Counted from the first letter of the stretch, positions 8,300 to 16,179 are shown. The stretch: 64,000 nt of DNA from Sva-07 sp963828415 (GCA_963828415.1 CAWHEI010000009.1:186001-250000), one strand, 5' to 3'. Notes: generated by a model from the letters alone, not told the origin. Numbers and translations are program-made.

Positions 8300-9262
8300 A
8301 TGGTCGATCGCATCGAGCGCCTCACGAACCTGTTGGCGCTGTTGCTCGAGACCGTCGAGCCGCTCAGCCTCGTGCAGATCGCGGGCGAACTCGACGGCCA
8401 GTATCCCGACAACGACAAGGCTCGGCGGGCCGCATTCGAACGCGACAAGTCGGCGCTGCGTGACATCGGGGTACCGATCGACACCGAGATCGTCGGCGGC
8501 GGCCCGATGGCAGGTCAAACCCGCTATCGAGTCGACCGCCGCGCCTACGAGCTCGACGACCTCGACTTGGCACCCGACGAGATGCGAGCGCTGCAGGTCG
8601 CAGTTGCCGCCGTGCGCACCGACGCCGGCCGCGACGCGCTCTGGAAGCTCGGTGGTGCGCTCGGCGACGAGCGTCCGCCGGTGTCGGCGGTGCTCCCCGA
8701 GCGTCCCGAACTCCCGGCGATCCGTCGAGCGGTCGCTGCTCGGTCTTCGATCGAGTTCGCCTATCGCGGTGAGCGCCGACTGCTCGATCCGTGGGGGCTG
8801 TTGCTCCGAGGTGGGTTCTGGTACGTGATCGGCCACGACCACGTCCGCGGCGAGCGACGGACGTTCCGCGTCGACCGGTTCGAGGGCGGCGCCGACGGGA
8901 TCGAGGTCGGTGCGGCGGGCTCGTTCGAGCGTCCGGCCTCGTTCGACCCGCGAACGGCGTTTCCGGCCGACCCCAAACAGATCGGCGACGGCAGCGACGA
9001 GCGCATCGAGGCACTCGTCCGGATCGACGCCCTCCGTGCCGCCGCGATCGAGCGCGAACTGGGCGCCGAGCGTGTCATCGAGCGTGGTGGCGACGGCAGC
9101 ATCCTGGTGTCGGTGCCGGCGGGCAATCTCACCGCGTTCAGGTCGTGGGTGCTCGGCCTGCTCGATCATGCGGTGATCGAATCGCCTCCCGACGTTCGCC
9201 AGCACGTGATCGACTGGCTGACGGCGGTCGCGCGCCCGAACAATGAGCGGGCCGAACGGTGA
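8300..9262 (+). CDS. pafB: WYL-domain transcriptional regulator PafB
   Basis: N-terminal winged-helix (about residues 5-75) and WYL domain (about 120-210), 320 residues. PafB works with PafC as a transcriptional activator of the RecA-independent DNA damage response in mycobacteria; the WYL domain is thought to sense a nucleic-acid ligand. Here RLTNLLALLLETVEPLSL opens the DNA-binding part, and the WYL region holds GLLLRGGFWYVIGHD and RTFRVDRF. ATG 8300 is preferred over the adjacent TTG 8297. It overlaps pafC by 4 bases, so the two are translationally coupled, as expected for partners. Confidence 0.87.
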   Translation: MVDRIERLTNLLALLLETVEPLSLVQIAGELDGQYPDNDKARRAAFERDKSALRDIGVPIDTEIVGGGPMAGQTRYRVDRRAYELDDLDLAPDEMRALQVAVAAVRTDAGRDALWKLGGALGDERPPVSAVLPERPELPAIRRAVAARSSIEFAYRGERRLLDPWGLLLRGGFWYVIGHDHVRGERRTFRVDRFEGGADGIEVGAAGSFERPASFDPRTAFPADPKQIGDGSDERIEALVRIDALRAAAIERELGAERVIERGGDGSILVSVPAGNLTAFRSWVLGLLDHAVIESPPDVRQHVIDWLTAVARPNNERAER

Positions 9263-10218
9263 GCGGGCCGCGCAATGCCGAGGATCGGCTGCGACGTCTG
9301 CTCGTGATGCTCCCGTGGCTGATGGAGACCGGCGAGGTTCCGCTCGGCGAGGTCGCCCGGCGTTTCGACATGACCGAGGCGCAGGTGCAGAGCGACCTCG
9401 AACTGGTGGCGATGTGCGGGCTCCCGCCGTTCATCGACGAGATGATCGACGTGTTCGTCGATGACGGCGTCGTCTTCGTGGGCGTCCCCCGACTGTTCAC
9501 CCGGCCCCTGCGCCTCACCGCCCCGGAAGCGTTCTCACTGCTCGCCTCGGCGCGAGCGGCGATGCAGCTGCCCGGAGCTGACGCCGACGGAGCGCTGGGC
9601 AGGGGATTGGCGAAACTCGCCGCCGTGCTCGCCGATGCGGGGATCGACACAGGTGCCGGCCCCGACGACACTGCCGGCGTCGTGGTCGACCTGGCCCGCC
9701 CTGAGTGGACCGACGTGCTGGCCGAAGCGGCGGCGACCGGCACCGAGCTGGCGATCACGTACTTCTCTCCGTCGCGCGCCGAGATGACGAATCGATCGAT
9801 CGTGCCGCGCCACGTCTTCGCCGACGGGGGAAACTGGTACGTCGTGGCCGACGACGACCGTTCCGCTTCGAGGCGGACGTTCCGCATCGATCGGATCGAG
9901 TCGGTGGAGACAACCGGTCGGACCGTGGACGTCGAAGCAGCGGCGCCGCCGGAGCGGTTCTTCGACGACGTCGACGTCGAGCATGTCACGATCCGTCTCG
10001 CGCCGAACGCTCGCTGGGTGTTGGACCAGTATCCCGTCGACGAGATCGCGGAGCTGCCCGACGGGTGGGCGGACGCCCGGCTCCCCGTGGCGAGCGACCG
10101 TTGGCTGGCTCGTCTCCTGATCCGCCTCGGCCCCGATGCGGCGCTCGTCGGGTCGGCGCAGGCAAACCCGGCTGTCGCCGTCGCCCGCAATGTCCTGTCC
10201 CGCTACAGCGAGGCGTGA
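9259..10218 (+). CDS. pafC: WYL-domain transcriptional regulator PafC
   Basis: Partner of PafB, 319 residues, with the same layout: N-terminal helix-turn-helix (RLLVMLPWLMETGEVPL, FDMTEAQVQSDL), central WYL domain (NWYVVADDDRSASRRTFRIDRI), and a C-terminal region of beta strands and helices. It starts with GTG overlapping the pafB stop. Unlike mycobacteria, no Pup-proteasome gene (pafA, prcAB) is adjacent, so only the regulator pair is represented here. The gene converges on the exonuclease gene with a 4-base gap. Confidence 0.87.
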   Translation: MSGPRNAEDRLRRLLVMLPWLMETGEVPLGEVARRFDMTEAQVQSDLELVAMCGLPPFIDEMIDVFVDDGVVFVGVPRLFTRPLRLTAPEAFSLLASARAAMQLPGADADGALGRGLAKLAAVLADAGIDTGAGPDDTAGVVVDLARPEWTDVLAEAAATGTELAITYFSPSRAEMTNRSIVPRHVFADGGNWYVVADDDRSASRRTFRIDRIESVETTGRTVDVEAAAPPERFFDDVDVEHVTIRLAPNARWVLDQYPVDEIAELPDGWADARLPVASDRWLARLLIRLGPDAALVGSAQANPAVAVARNVLSRYSEA

Positions 10219-10222
10219 GCGA

Positions 10223-10795
10223 TCAGCGGATGAAGAACGGTTCGAGCTGTTCGGGCTCGGTGATGCGGTGCGCGGCCAACAGGTGTGGCAGCACCGCCGC
10301 GGTGGCTGCAGCGTCGCCGAGGGCGTCGTGGGGTCGCTCCAGCGCCACCCCGTAGCGCTCGCAGACGTCACCGAGTCGGTGTGACAGCTCGCGGTCGGGA
10401 TCGAGGCGACGTGACATCCGCAGCGTGCACAGTCGAGGATCGAGGCCGGCGCGAACCGGATCGTCGCCGGAGCGGCGCCGAGCAGCCCGCGCCAGGAAGT
10501 CGCTGTCGAACGCTGCGTTGTGCGCGGTGAAGACGGCACCGTTCAGGCGGCGACCGAGCTCGTCGAGCGCATCGTCGAGTCGGGGAGCGTCGCGGAGCGT
10601 TCGCCGGGTGATCCCGTGGATGTGAGTCGGGCCGACTCGTTGGAGTGGCCAGCGGAGCTTGACGAGCGACGACCACTCATCGACCACGCTGCCGTCCGCC
10701 TCGACGACCACCATGCCGAGCTGCAGGATGCGATGTCGCCTGGTGTTGAGGCCCGAGGTCTCCAAGTCGACGACGGCGAAGCGGGGAAGGACCAC
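10223..10795 (-). CDS. DEDDh 3'-5' exonuclease (DnaQ/epsilon-like)
   Basis: Single-domain exonuclease of 190 residues. The four acidic metal ligands and the catalytic His are in place: FAVVDLETSG (motif I, D and E), AHNAAFDSDF (motif II, D) and HDALGDA (motif III, H and D). The family includes the proofreading subunit of DNA polymerase III and stand-alone nucleases. This protein has no extra domain, so a proofreading, RNase T-like or repair role cannot be separated. Its position beside pafBC and near WhiB makes a DNA-maintenance role plausible but is not proof. Confidence 0.88.
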   Translation of the reverse strand: MVLPRFAVVDLETSGLNTRRHRILQLGMVVVEADGSVVDEWSSLVKLRWPLQRVGPTHIHGITRRTLRDAPRLDDALDELGRRLNGAVFTAHNAAFDSDFLARAARRRSGDDPVRAGLDPRLCTLRMSRRLDPDRELSHRLGDVCERYGVALERPHDALGDAAATAAVLPHLLAAHRITEPEQLEPFFIR

Positions 10796-10838
10796 GACAC
10801 CACCCTAGACAGGGGGTGTCGCAGTGACGGGTGGTCGG

Positions 10839-11147
10839 TCAGCCCGTCTGCTGCTGCAGCCGTGCGCGCACGCCGATCGGTGCCGACACGGTGTAGCCGG
10901 CCAGATGGCGATCCTCCTCGGACTCGCCGCCCCAGTAACCGTATTCGTGATTCGTGCGCGCATGCAGCTGGCATGGTGTCCGCACCGGACAGGAGTCGCA
11001 CAGCTTCTGCGCCTTTGCCTCTCGGCGAGCTCGCGCCTGGGGTCGCTCGGCCTTCGGCGGGAAGAACAACCGAGTCCGTCCCTTGCAGGCCGCGTAGTCC
11101 TGCCATGGGGTGTCGTATTCGTAGTCGAACAACTCTGCGACGGCCAC
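10839..11147 (-). CDS. WhiB-family iron-sulfur transcriptional regulator
   Basis: Small cytosolic regulator of 102 residues with a [4Fe-4S] cluster, restricted to actinobacteria and their phages. Cys21, Cys50, Cys53 and Cys59 give the C-X28-C-X2-C-X5-C spacing, followed by YGYWGG, the WhiB G[VI]WGG turn with Tyr. No AT-hook is present, so it is not WhiB7-like. The start chosen is GTG 11147, which has an AGGGAG Shine-Dalgarno six bases before it; the longer frame to 11216 would run through the leader hairpin. A promoter-like pair and a hairpin lie just upstream. Confidence 0.9.
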   Translation of the reverse strand: MAVAELFDYEYDTPWQDYAACKGRTRLFFPPKAERPQARARREAKAQKLCDSCPVRTPCQLHARTNHEYGYWGGESEEDRHLAGYTVSAPIGVRARLQQQTG

Positions 11148-11170
11148 CAGGTGCTCCCTTCGTGCTCTTG

Positions 11171-11205
11171 AGCGGCGGGGGATCGGGGGGAGATCCCCCG
11201 CCGCT
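11171..11205 (-). promoter_or_regulatory. 5' leader hairpin of the whiB gene
   Basis: Perfect 14-bp inverted repeat (AGCGGCGGGGGATC with GATCCCCCGCCGCT) around a 7-base loop. On the minus strand it starts about where transcription from the predicted promoter would start and ends 23 bases before the GTG. It could stabilise the mRNA 5' end or control translation. It could also terminate readthrough from the upstream phoH gene, though no U run follows on that strand. Confidence 0.6.
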
Positions 11206-11212
11206 GTATTTA

Positions 11213-11241
11213 ACACTAAATGTTCGGAGCCGAGGCCACAA
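11213..11241 (-). promoter_or_regulatory. Probable sigma-70-type promoter for whiB
   Basis: On the minus strand, TTGTGG (11236-11241) and TAGTGT (11213-11218) are separated by exactly 17 bases, matching actinobacterial TTGNNN/TANNNT promoters. The region is AT-rich compared with its surroundings. The predicted start falls near 11206, at the base of the leader hairpin. Confidence 0.5.
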
Positions 11242-11294
11242 CCGGATTTTCGTTGGTCCCGGAAAGTTTCGCGACCGCCGATGCGGCGCCGAAA

Positions 11295-12716
11295 TCAGAG
11301 CAGTTCGGCGGCCAGGCTGGCGACGTCGCTGCGCTCGCAGGCGGTCAGCGTGATGTGCCCGAAGCACGGCTGGCCGGCGAACGCAGATGCCAACACGCTG
11401 AGCGCATTGTTCGACTCGCCGAGGTACGGGGCATCGATCTGGCTGGTGTCGCCCGTGAAGATGACCTTGGTGCCATCGCCGACGCGGGTGAGGATCGTTC
11501 GCAGCGTGGTCGGCTCGAGGTTCTGCGCCTCATCGATGACCACGAACTGCTGCTGCAGCGAGCGTCCGCGGAGGAACGTGACCGACTCGAGCGAGAGTTG
11601 CCCCCGGGTGGTCAGCTCGTCGACCATCGAGCGGGCGTCGTTGATGCTGCCGCGATCGGTGAGTGCCACCACTGCATCGTGGATCGCCGCCATCCAGGGG
11701 TCGAGTTTCTCGTCGAGGCCGCCCGGGAGGAAGCCCACATCGGCGCGACCGACGGGTACCAGCGGTCGGTAGACGGCGAGCCGCTCGTAGCGACTCTGCT
11801 CGACGACCTGTTCGAGACCCGCGGCGATCGCCAGGATCGTCTTGCCGGTGCCGGCGCGTCCGTCGAGGGCGATGACCGCGATGTCCGGATCGAGCAGCAG
11901 CTCGAGGGCGAATCGCTGCTCCTTGCTGCGAGGACGCAGCCCCCAGGCTTCGGGGGTGTGTTGCGACAACAGCACGAACTCGCCGTGCACGGCGCGCACG
12001 AGTGCCGACTGCGACCCGGAACGCAAGACCGCGAACTCGTTCTCGTTGAACTCGATGGCGGTGTCGGTGACTGCGGCCTCGACGGCAACGGCGCCGGCGG
12101 CGTACAGGCAGTCGATGGTCTCGTACGGCGCTTCGATCGTGGTCCAGCCAACCGTCGGCCGGTCGCGATCGGATCGGGTGAGGCGGTGCTCGGCGGCAGC
12201 GACGCCCAGGTGGGCGGCCTTGATGCGCAACGCAGCGTCGTTGCTGATCATGGTGGTCGGACCGAAGTCCGACTGCCCGATGGCGGCACCGATGATCCGG
12301 TTGTCCGGCACGCTCGGGTCGAGTCCGTGCTCGACCAGGAGGTGCTTGCGGATGTTGTTGATCTCGATCTGTAGCGTCGCGGTTCCGTTGCCGGTTGGCA
12401 CCGGATCGGCGAGCGATCCGCCGTGAGCGACGCGCAGCTCCTCGAGGGTCCGCAGCGCAGTCCGGGCGGCGCGACCGACATCGTCCGGACGGCTCTTGAG
12501 GCCGTCGAGTTCCTCGACCACGGTGAGCGGGACGATCACGTCGGCGTCCTGGAACTCCAAGACGCACGTCGGATCGGCGATCAACACCGAGGTGTCGACC
12601 ACGAGTCGGGTTCGCTGTACCGGTTTGTCCGGATCGCGATTTGTCGACTCGGACCCGCCTGACGCCTGGTGTGGCGTGCGGGTCGGTGCGTCAGTGGACG
12701 GAAGCAGGTCGGTCAC
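11295..12716 (-). CDS. phoH2: PhoH2-type protein: PIN domain fused to PhoH ATPase
   Basis: Two-domain protein of 473 residues. The N-terminal PIN ribonuclease domain (about residues 38-165) opens with LVVDTSVLIADP and contains ISNDAALR. The C-terminal PhoH P-loop ATPase has Walker A GRAGTGKT and Walker B FVVIDEAQNL. PhoH2 proteins in mycobacteria are ATP-dependent RNA helicase/RNases, sometimes with an antitoxin upstream; none is visible here. Start: GTG 12716 has a GAGGAG Shine-Dalgarno six bases upstream, and TTG 12719 is a close alternative. It is divergent from the HU gene across 260 bases. Confidence 0.9.
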   Translation of the reverse strand: MTDLLPSTDAPTRTPHQASGGSESTNRDPDKPVQRTRLVVDTSVLIADPTCVLEFQDADVIVPLTVVEELDGLKSRPDDVGRAARTALRTLEELRVAHGGSLADPVPTGNGTATLQIEINNIRKHLLVEHGLDPSVPDNRIIGAAIGQSDFGPTTMISNDAALRIKAAHLGVAAAEHRLTRSDRDRPTVGWTTIEAPYETIDCLYAAGAVAVEAAVTDTAIEFNENEFAVLRSGSQSALVRAVHGEFVLLSQHTPEAWGLRPRSKEQRFALELLLDPDIAVIALDGRAGTGKTILAIAAGLEQVVEQSRYERLAVYRPLVPVGRADVGFLPGGLDEKLDPWMAAIHDAVVALTDRGSINDARSMVDELTTRGQLSLESVTFLRGRSLQQQFVVIDEAQNLEPTTLRTILTRVGDGTKVIFTGDTSQIDAPYLGESNNALSVLASAFAGQPCFGHITLTACERSDVASLAAELL

Positions 12717-12828
12717 CAAGTCTCCTCGACGGATCGTCTGTCATACCCAACGGATCCAGTTTGTAGCGCAGCCGCCGCGTGCCGTGGTGGATGCCACTGA
12801 ACCCCATTACCGGCGGGGGCCCGATGGA

Positions 12829-12852
12829 ATGTCATTGCAAATGCAATGACAT
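12829..12852. promoter_or_regulatory. AT-rich palindromic operator candidate between phoH2 and HU gene
   Basis: Eleven-base arms ATGTCATTGCA and TGCAATGACAT separated by AA form a near-perfect 24-base palindrome. It lies 113 bases upstream of the phoH2 start and 125 bases upstream of the HU start. Its low GC content and symmetry fit a dimeric regulator site. I cannot match it to a known box. The rest of this 260-base gap shows no other clear signal. Confidence 0.5.
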
Positions 12853-12976
12853 CGGTGCTTGAACCCGGGTGTCCTCAGTCGGTCACATGGTCCTGTTCCG
12901 CAGCAACAAGGCGGAAACGGTCTCGGCGCTCTGCGTCGGGGTGAACAGCTCCAACACCCATCCGAAAGAGGACTCC

Positions 12977-13258
12977 ATGGCAACCAAAGCAGAACTGATC
13001 GACGCAGTGGCCGACGCCGCCGGCGTGTCGAAGGCCGACGCAGAGCGCACGCTCGGCGCCTTCTTCGACCACGTGGTCACCGCCACCAAGAAGGGTGAGA
13101 AGGTGGCATGGCCCGGCTTCGGCTCGTTCAGCACCACCAAGCGCAGCGCTCGCACCGGCCGCAACCCGCAGACGGGTGCCCCGGTTCAGATCAAGGCATC
13201 GACGGCGATGAAGTTCTCCGCCAGCTCGACGCTGAAGTCCGCCCTGAACGGCAAGTGA
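12977..13258 (+). CDS. hup: HU-family nucleoid DNA-binding protein
   Basis: Histone-like protein of 93 residues that bends and compacts DNA as a dimer. The full HU fold is present: LIDAVADAAGVSKADAERTL helices, the GEKVAWPGFGSF signature, the RSARTGRNPQTG DNA-binding arm and a final short helix ending ALNGK. ATG 12977 follows an AGAGGA Shine-Dalgarno. In mycobacteria the HU domain (HupB) continues into a PAKK-rich tail within the same protein. Here the gene stops, and such a tail is a separate frame beginning four bases later. Confidence 0.93.
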   Translation: MATKAELIDAVADAAGVSKADAERTLGAFFDHVVTATKKGEKVAWPGFGSFSTTKRSARTGRNPQTGAPVQIKASTAMKFSASSTLKSALNGK

Positions 13259-13262
13259 CCTG

Positions 13263-13640
13263 ATGGTCGTCAAGAAGGCTCCGGCCAAGAAGGCTCCCGC
13301 CAAGAAGGCGCCCGCGAAGAAGGCGCCAGCGAAGAAGGCTCCGGCGAAGAAGGCTCCGGCCAAGAAGGCGCCGGCGAAGAAGGCTCCGGCCAAGAAGGCG
13401 CCAGCGAAGAAGGCTCCGGCCAAGAAGGCGCCAGCGAAGAAGGCGCCGGCCAAGAAGGCGCCAGCGAAGAAGGCGCCAGCGAAGAAGGCGCCGGCGAAGA
13501 AGGCGCCGGCGAAGAAGGCGCCAGCGAAGAAGGCGCCAGCGAAGAAGGCGCCAGCGAAGAAGGCGCCAGCGAAGAAGGCTCCGGCCAAGAAGGCTCCGGC
13601 CAAGAAGGCTCCCGCCAAGAAGGCTCCCGCCAAGAAGTAA
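13263..13640 (+). CDS. KKAPA-repeat lysine-rich protein (histone H1-like tail)
   Basis: Protein of 125 residues made of MVV, twenty-four exact KKAPA pentads and a final KK; about 40 percent of residues are lysine. Such tails bind DNA nonspecifically and occur at the C-terminus of mycobacterial HupB and of histone H1. It starts four bases after the HU stop in the +1 frame, with no Shine-Dalgarno room beyond the HU coding end. It is therefore either made by stop-restart coupling or joined to HU by a +1 shift. The frame is open from base 13257, so a fused product would read ALNGK-DLMVVKKAPA. No hydrophobic residues follow the start. Confidence 0.8.
   Translation: MVVKKAPAKKAPAKKAPAKKAPAKKAPAKKAPAKKAPAKKAPAKKAPAKKAPAKKAPAKKAPAKKAPAKKAPAKKAPAKKAPAKKAPAKKAPAKKAPAKKAPAKKAPAKKAPAKKAPAKKAPAKK
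13272..13631 (+). repeat. Twenty-four tandem 15-bp units (KKAPA minisatellite)
   Basis: In-frame 15-base units of the type AAGAAGGCGCCAGCG, with synonymous variants GCTCCGGCC, GCTCCCGCC and GCGCCGGCG. Protein repeats are identical while codons vary, which shows selection on the protein. Runs of identical DNA units in the middle suggest recent unit duplication. Copy number is likely to vary among strains. Confidence 0.95.
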
Positions 13641-13665
13641 CGCTGCATCACGTCAGCACGGTTGA

Positions 13666-13695
13666 GGAACGAGGGACCTGCGGGTCCCTCGTTCC
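13666..13695. terminator. Terminator hairpin after the KKAPA gene
   Basis: Perfect 13-bp stem GGAACGAGGGACC / GGTCCCTCGTTCC with a TGCG loop, 25 bases after the KKAPA stop and 18 bases before the stop of the convergent deacetylase gene. It probably ends transcription from both sides. Confidence 0.75.
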
Positions 13696-13713
13696 GCGTT
13701 CGGGGGACGGTCG

Positions 13714-14496
13714 TCAGAGGTCGACGATGAGCTTGAACACCTCGGCGGCGTCCATGTCGAAGGGCCGTCCGAGGTCGCCGAGGCGATTGCGGATCCGCTG
13801 ACCGAACGCCGCGAGTTGCTCGTCGTCGATCGCCTTCATCGTCGACTCGAATTGGCTCTCGTGGGCCGCCAACGCGTCGAGCTTGGCGTCGACGAACCCG
13901 CTGACGTCCTCGGCATGGTCGGGAGCATCGGCCTCCCACAACAGCAGCGCCTCGGGCCGGTGGGGGCCGACGCCGTGATCGCGAAAGAAGTGCGGGTCAC
14001 GCGCGGCCACGATTCCTTCGCATGCGAGCAGCCCGGCGTGACGGTGATCGGGGTGCAACCGGTAACGCTTCCACGGATCGTGGCCCAGCACGACCTGCGG
14101 CCGTAGCTCGCGGATGATGCGAGCGACCTCGCCGCGAGTCTCCAGGTCGCTGTCGAGTTCACCGTCGACACGCCCCAGGAACCGAACCTCGCCGGCATTC
14201 GGTCCGGCGAGACGTCGTGCAGCCTCGCGCTGCTCGTCCTGGCGTCGCGCTGCAAGCATGACGACGTCGACGTCAGGATCCCAGGTTCCCTTCGAGCCGT
14301 CGGTACACACCAGGTGGTGGACGACGCAGCCGTCGGCGGCCCACTTCGCCAACACGCCGCCGGCGCCGAACTCGACGTCGTCGGGATGCGCCCCGATCGC
14401 CAGGGCCGAATTGGGCGTGGCGAGATCGGTGGTCGCCGGCGTGGCGAGCGCGGCGGAGTTCAGCGGGCCGGGTTGACCGGGTTCGTTGGCAGCCAT
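13714..14496 (-). CDS. PIG-L/LmbE-family N-acetylglucosaminyl deacetylase
   Basis: Zinc-dependent de-N-acetylase of 260 residues, the family of MshB, Mca and GlcNAc-PI deacetylase. The zinc motif AIGAHPDDVEFGAGG and the second His motif LHPDHRHAG are present. ATG 14496 is chosen; it lies inside the end of the CofC gene (37-base overlap). The N-terminal 25 residues before the zinc motif are low complexity, so a later start is possible. The substrate may be a mycothiol precursor or a GlcNAc lipid, and the sequence does not decide. The pairing with CofC may only reflect compact packing. Confidence 0.85.
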   Translation of the reverse strand: MAANEPGQPGPLNSAALATPATTDLATPNSALAIGAHPDDVEFGAGGVLAKWAADGCVVHHLVCTDGSKGTWDPDVDVVMLAARRQDEQREAARRLAGPNAGEVRFLGRVDGELDSDLETRGEVARIIRELRPQVVLGHDPWKRYRLHPDHRHAGLLACEGIVAARDPHFFRDHGVGPHRPEALLLWEADAPDHAEDVSGFVDAKLDALAAHESQFESTMKAIDDEQLAAFGQRIRNRLGDLGRPFDMDAAEVFKLIVDL

Positions 14497-15080
14497 GAGG
14501 GGAGCACCTTCTGGATCAGGGGGTGGTTGAGGTCTCGGGATGTGTCGAGGTCGAGCGACAGCTCGGGGTCGTTTCGCACCTCGACGGCGGCGGTCGACAT
14601 CGCCAGCGCCTGATGCAGGTGCCGGTCGAACGACCCGCCGCCGTAGGCCGCCTGGAGGGGATGCGAGGCGGGGAACGACATCACGTTCGTGCCGTCGTGG
14701 CGGCGGTCGGGAACCAGCGTGATGCATCCTGCGCGGGCAACGTCGAGCAGTGCGCGGGGAAGGGCCAGGTCGGCGTGGCTGATGAGCACCTGGTCGTAGC
14801 CGCTCGAGATGATGTGTGCCACGCCGTCGTCGACGGCGCCGTTCAAGCCGAGGTCGGCGCCCCAGATCACCTGTGCCCCCATCCGCTGCGCCCACGTGGC
14901 GACCTCTTCGTCGTCGCACGCCACGAACGTCGGGATTTCGGCGACGACGTCGAGCACTCCGCTCGCCATCCACTCCGCGAGTCGGGCCCGATCGCTGTCA
15001 GCGAGCACGCCGGCCAGACGACCCTTGGCCGCCGTGAAACGTTTGACCGGGACCAGGACGGCGAGACGCACCCGGATCAC
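14460..15080 (-). CDS. cofC: 2-phospho-L-lactate (or PEP) guanylyltransferase, F420 biosynthesis
   Basis: CofC/FbiD-type nucleotidyltransferase of 206 residues. It activates 2-phospholactate or phosphoenolpyruvate with GTP to begin coenzyme F420 assembly. The opening LAVLVPVKRFTAAKGRL is the family's nucleotide-binding N-terminus. The central ISHADLALPRAL and the late GGSFDRH loop fit the family, although the usual metal DxD is DLALP here. Start GTG 15080 gives family length; GTG 15071 is possible. No F420 ligase or transferase gene is near, but an F420-dependent enzyme is encoded at 48591. Confidence 0.85.
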   Translation of the reverse strand: MIRVRLAVLVPVKRFTAAKGRLAGVLADSDRARLAEWMASGVLDVVAEIPTFVACDDEEVATWAQRMGAQVIWGADLGLNGAVDDGVAHIISSGYDQVLISHADLALPRALLDVARAGCITLVPDRRHDGTNVMSFPASHPLQAAYGGGSFDRHLHQALAMSTAAVEVRNDPELSLDLDTSRDLNHPLIQKVLPSWLPTNPVNPAR

Positions 15081-15171
15081 TGTAGGAGGGCCACGGTCCG
15101 CACAGCGATGCCGCAGTACAGTGACCCGCAGAGGCCGCAGACCGTGGCCGAGCGATTCCGGGGGGACCGAC

Positions 15172-16179
15172 ATGAGTGCATCGACGATCAACGTGGCGGT
15201 CATCGGCGCCGGATCGTGGGGCACCACGGTTGCCGCACTGGCCGCTGTCAACACGCCGACGGTGCTGTGGGCCCGCCGGCGCGAGCTCGCCGACGAGATC
15301 AACAACGCCGGCGTCAACCCCGAGTACCTCCCGAACTTTGCGCTGCCGGAGGCGCTGCGTGCCACCGATTCGTTGGCCGACGCGGTCTCGCACGCCGACG
15401 TGGTCGTCATGGCGGTGCCGTCGCACGGCTACCGCGACGTGGCAGTCGAAGCGGCGGCGTCGATCCGGCCGTGGGTGCCCGTGGTGTCGCTGTCGAAGGG
15501 GCTCGAGCGCACGACGCTCAAGCGGATGAGCGAAGTCACCGCCGATGCCATGCCTGGCCATCCCGTCGCCGTGCTCACCGGGCCGAACCTGGCCAAGGAG
15601 ATCCTCAGTGGCCAGCCGGCGGCGAGCGTCGTCGCGATCGACGATTTCACCATCGCCACCGAACTGCAGCGCATCTTCAGTCGGCCGAGCCTGCGCGTGT
15701 ACACCAACGCCGATGTCGTGGGTTGCGAGGTCGCCGGTGTCGTCAAGAACGTGATCGCCATCGCGGCCGGCATGGCCGAAGGGATGGGGTTCGGCGACAA
15801 CACGCGGGCGACGCTGATCACCCGCGGGCTCGCCGAGATGACCCGTCTCGGTGTGGCGATGGGTGGTCACCCCGAGACGTTCGCCGGGCTCGCCGGGATG
15901 GGCGACTTGATCGCTACGTGCTCGTCGAAGCAGAGTCGGAACAACCAGGTCGGCCTGCAGCTCGGTCAGGGCAAGACGATCGAGGAGATCCTGGCGGCCA
16001 CCAACATGGTCGCCGAAGGCGTGAAGTCGTCGCCGAGCGTGCTCGACCTCGCTCGCCGGTACGGTGTCGAGATGCCGATCACCGAGCAGATCGTCGCCGT
16101 GTGTCACGAACAGCGGCCCGCTTCCGATGCGCTCGCCGCATTGATGCAACGCAGCCGCAAGAGCGAATTCGACGCGTGA
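15172..16179 (+). CDS. gpsA: NAD(P)-dependent glycerol-3-phosphate dehydrogenase
   Basis: Cytosolic enzyme of 335 residues that reduces dihydroxyacetone phosphate to sn-glycerol 3-phosphate for phospholipid synthesis. VAVIGAGSWGTT is the dinucleotide-binding motif, GVVKNVIAIAAG holds the catalytic Lys, and GLAGMGDLIATCSS is the family signature. ATG 15172 follows a GGGGGGA Shine-Dalgarno. The stop overlaps the next gene by 4 bases. A membrane-type glycerol-3-phosphate dehydrogenase (GlpD) is encoded at 52365, giving the opposite, catabolic direction. Confidence 0.95.
   Translation: MSASTINVAVIGAGSWGTTVAALAAVNTPTVLWARRRELADEINNAGVNPEYLPNFALPEALRATDSLADAVSHADVVVMAVPSHGYRDVAVEAAASIRPWVPVVSLSKGLERTTLKRMSEVTADAMPGHPVAVLTGPNLAKEILSGQPAASVVAIDDFTIATELQRIFSRPSLRVYTNADVVGCEVAGVVKNVIAIAAGMAEGMGFGDNTRATLITRGLAEMTRLGVAMGGHPETFAGLAGMGDLIATCSSKQSRNNQVGLQLGQGKTIEEILAATNMVAEGVKSSPSVLDLARRYGVEMPITEQIVAVCHEQRPASDALAALMQRSRKSEFDA

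Noticed and set aside
13272..13631. Possible CRISPR or transposon-related tandem repeat
   Set aside because: The 15-base periodicity is in frame and codes for a uniform KKAPA protein.
12875..13939. Long minus-strand open frame with AGAFFAGAFL repeats antisense to the KKAPA gene
   Set aside because: It is the reverse reading of the 15-base repeat, which has no stop in that frame; HU and the repeat gene on the plus strand explain the region.
14523..16175. Plus-strand open frame extending far upstream of the unknown gene at 16176
   Set aside because: It runs antisense to cofC and overlaps gpsA in another frame; composition is a GC-rich shadow and the GTG at 16176 is a proper coupled start.
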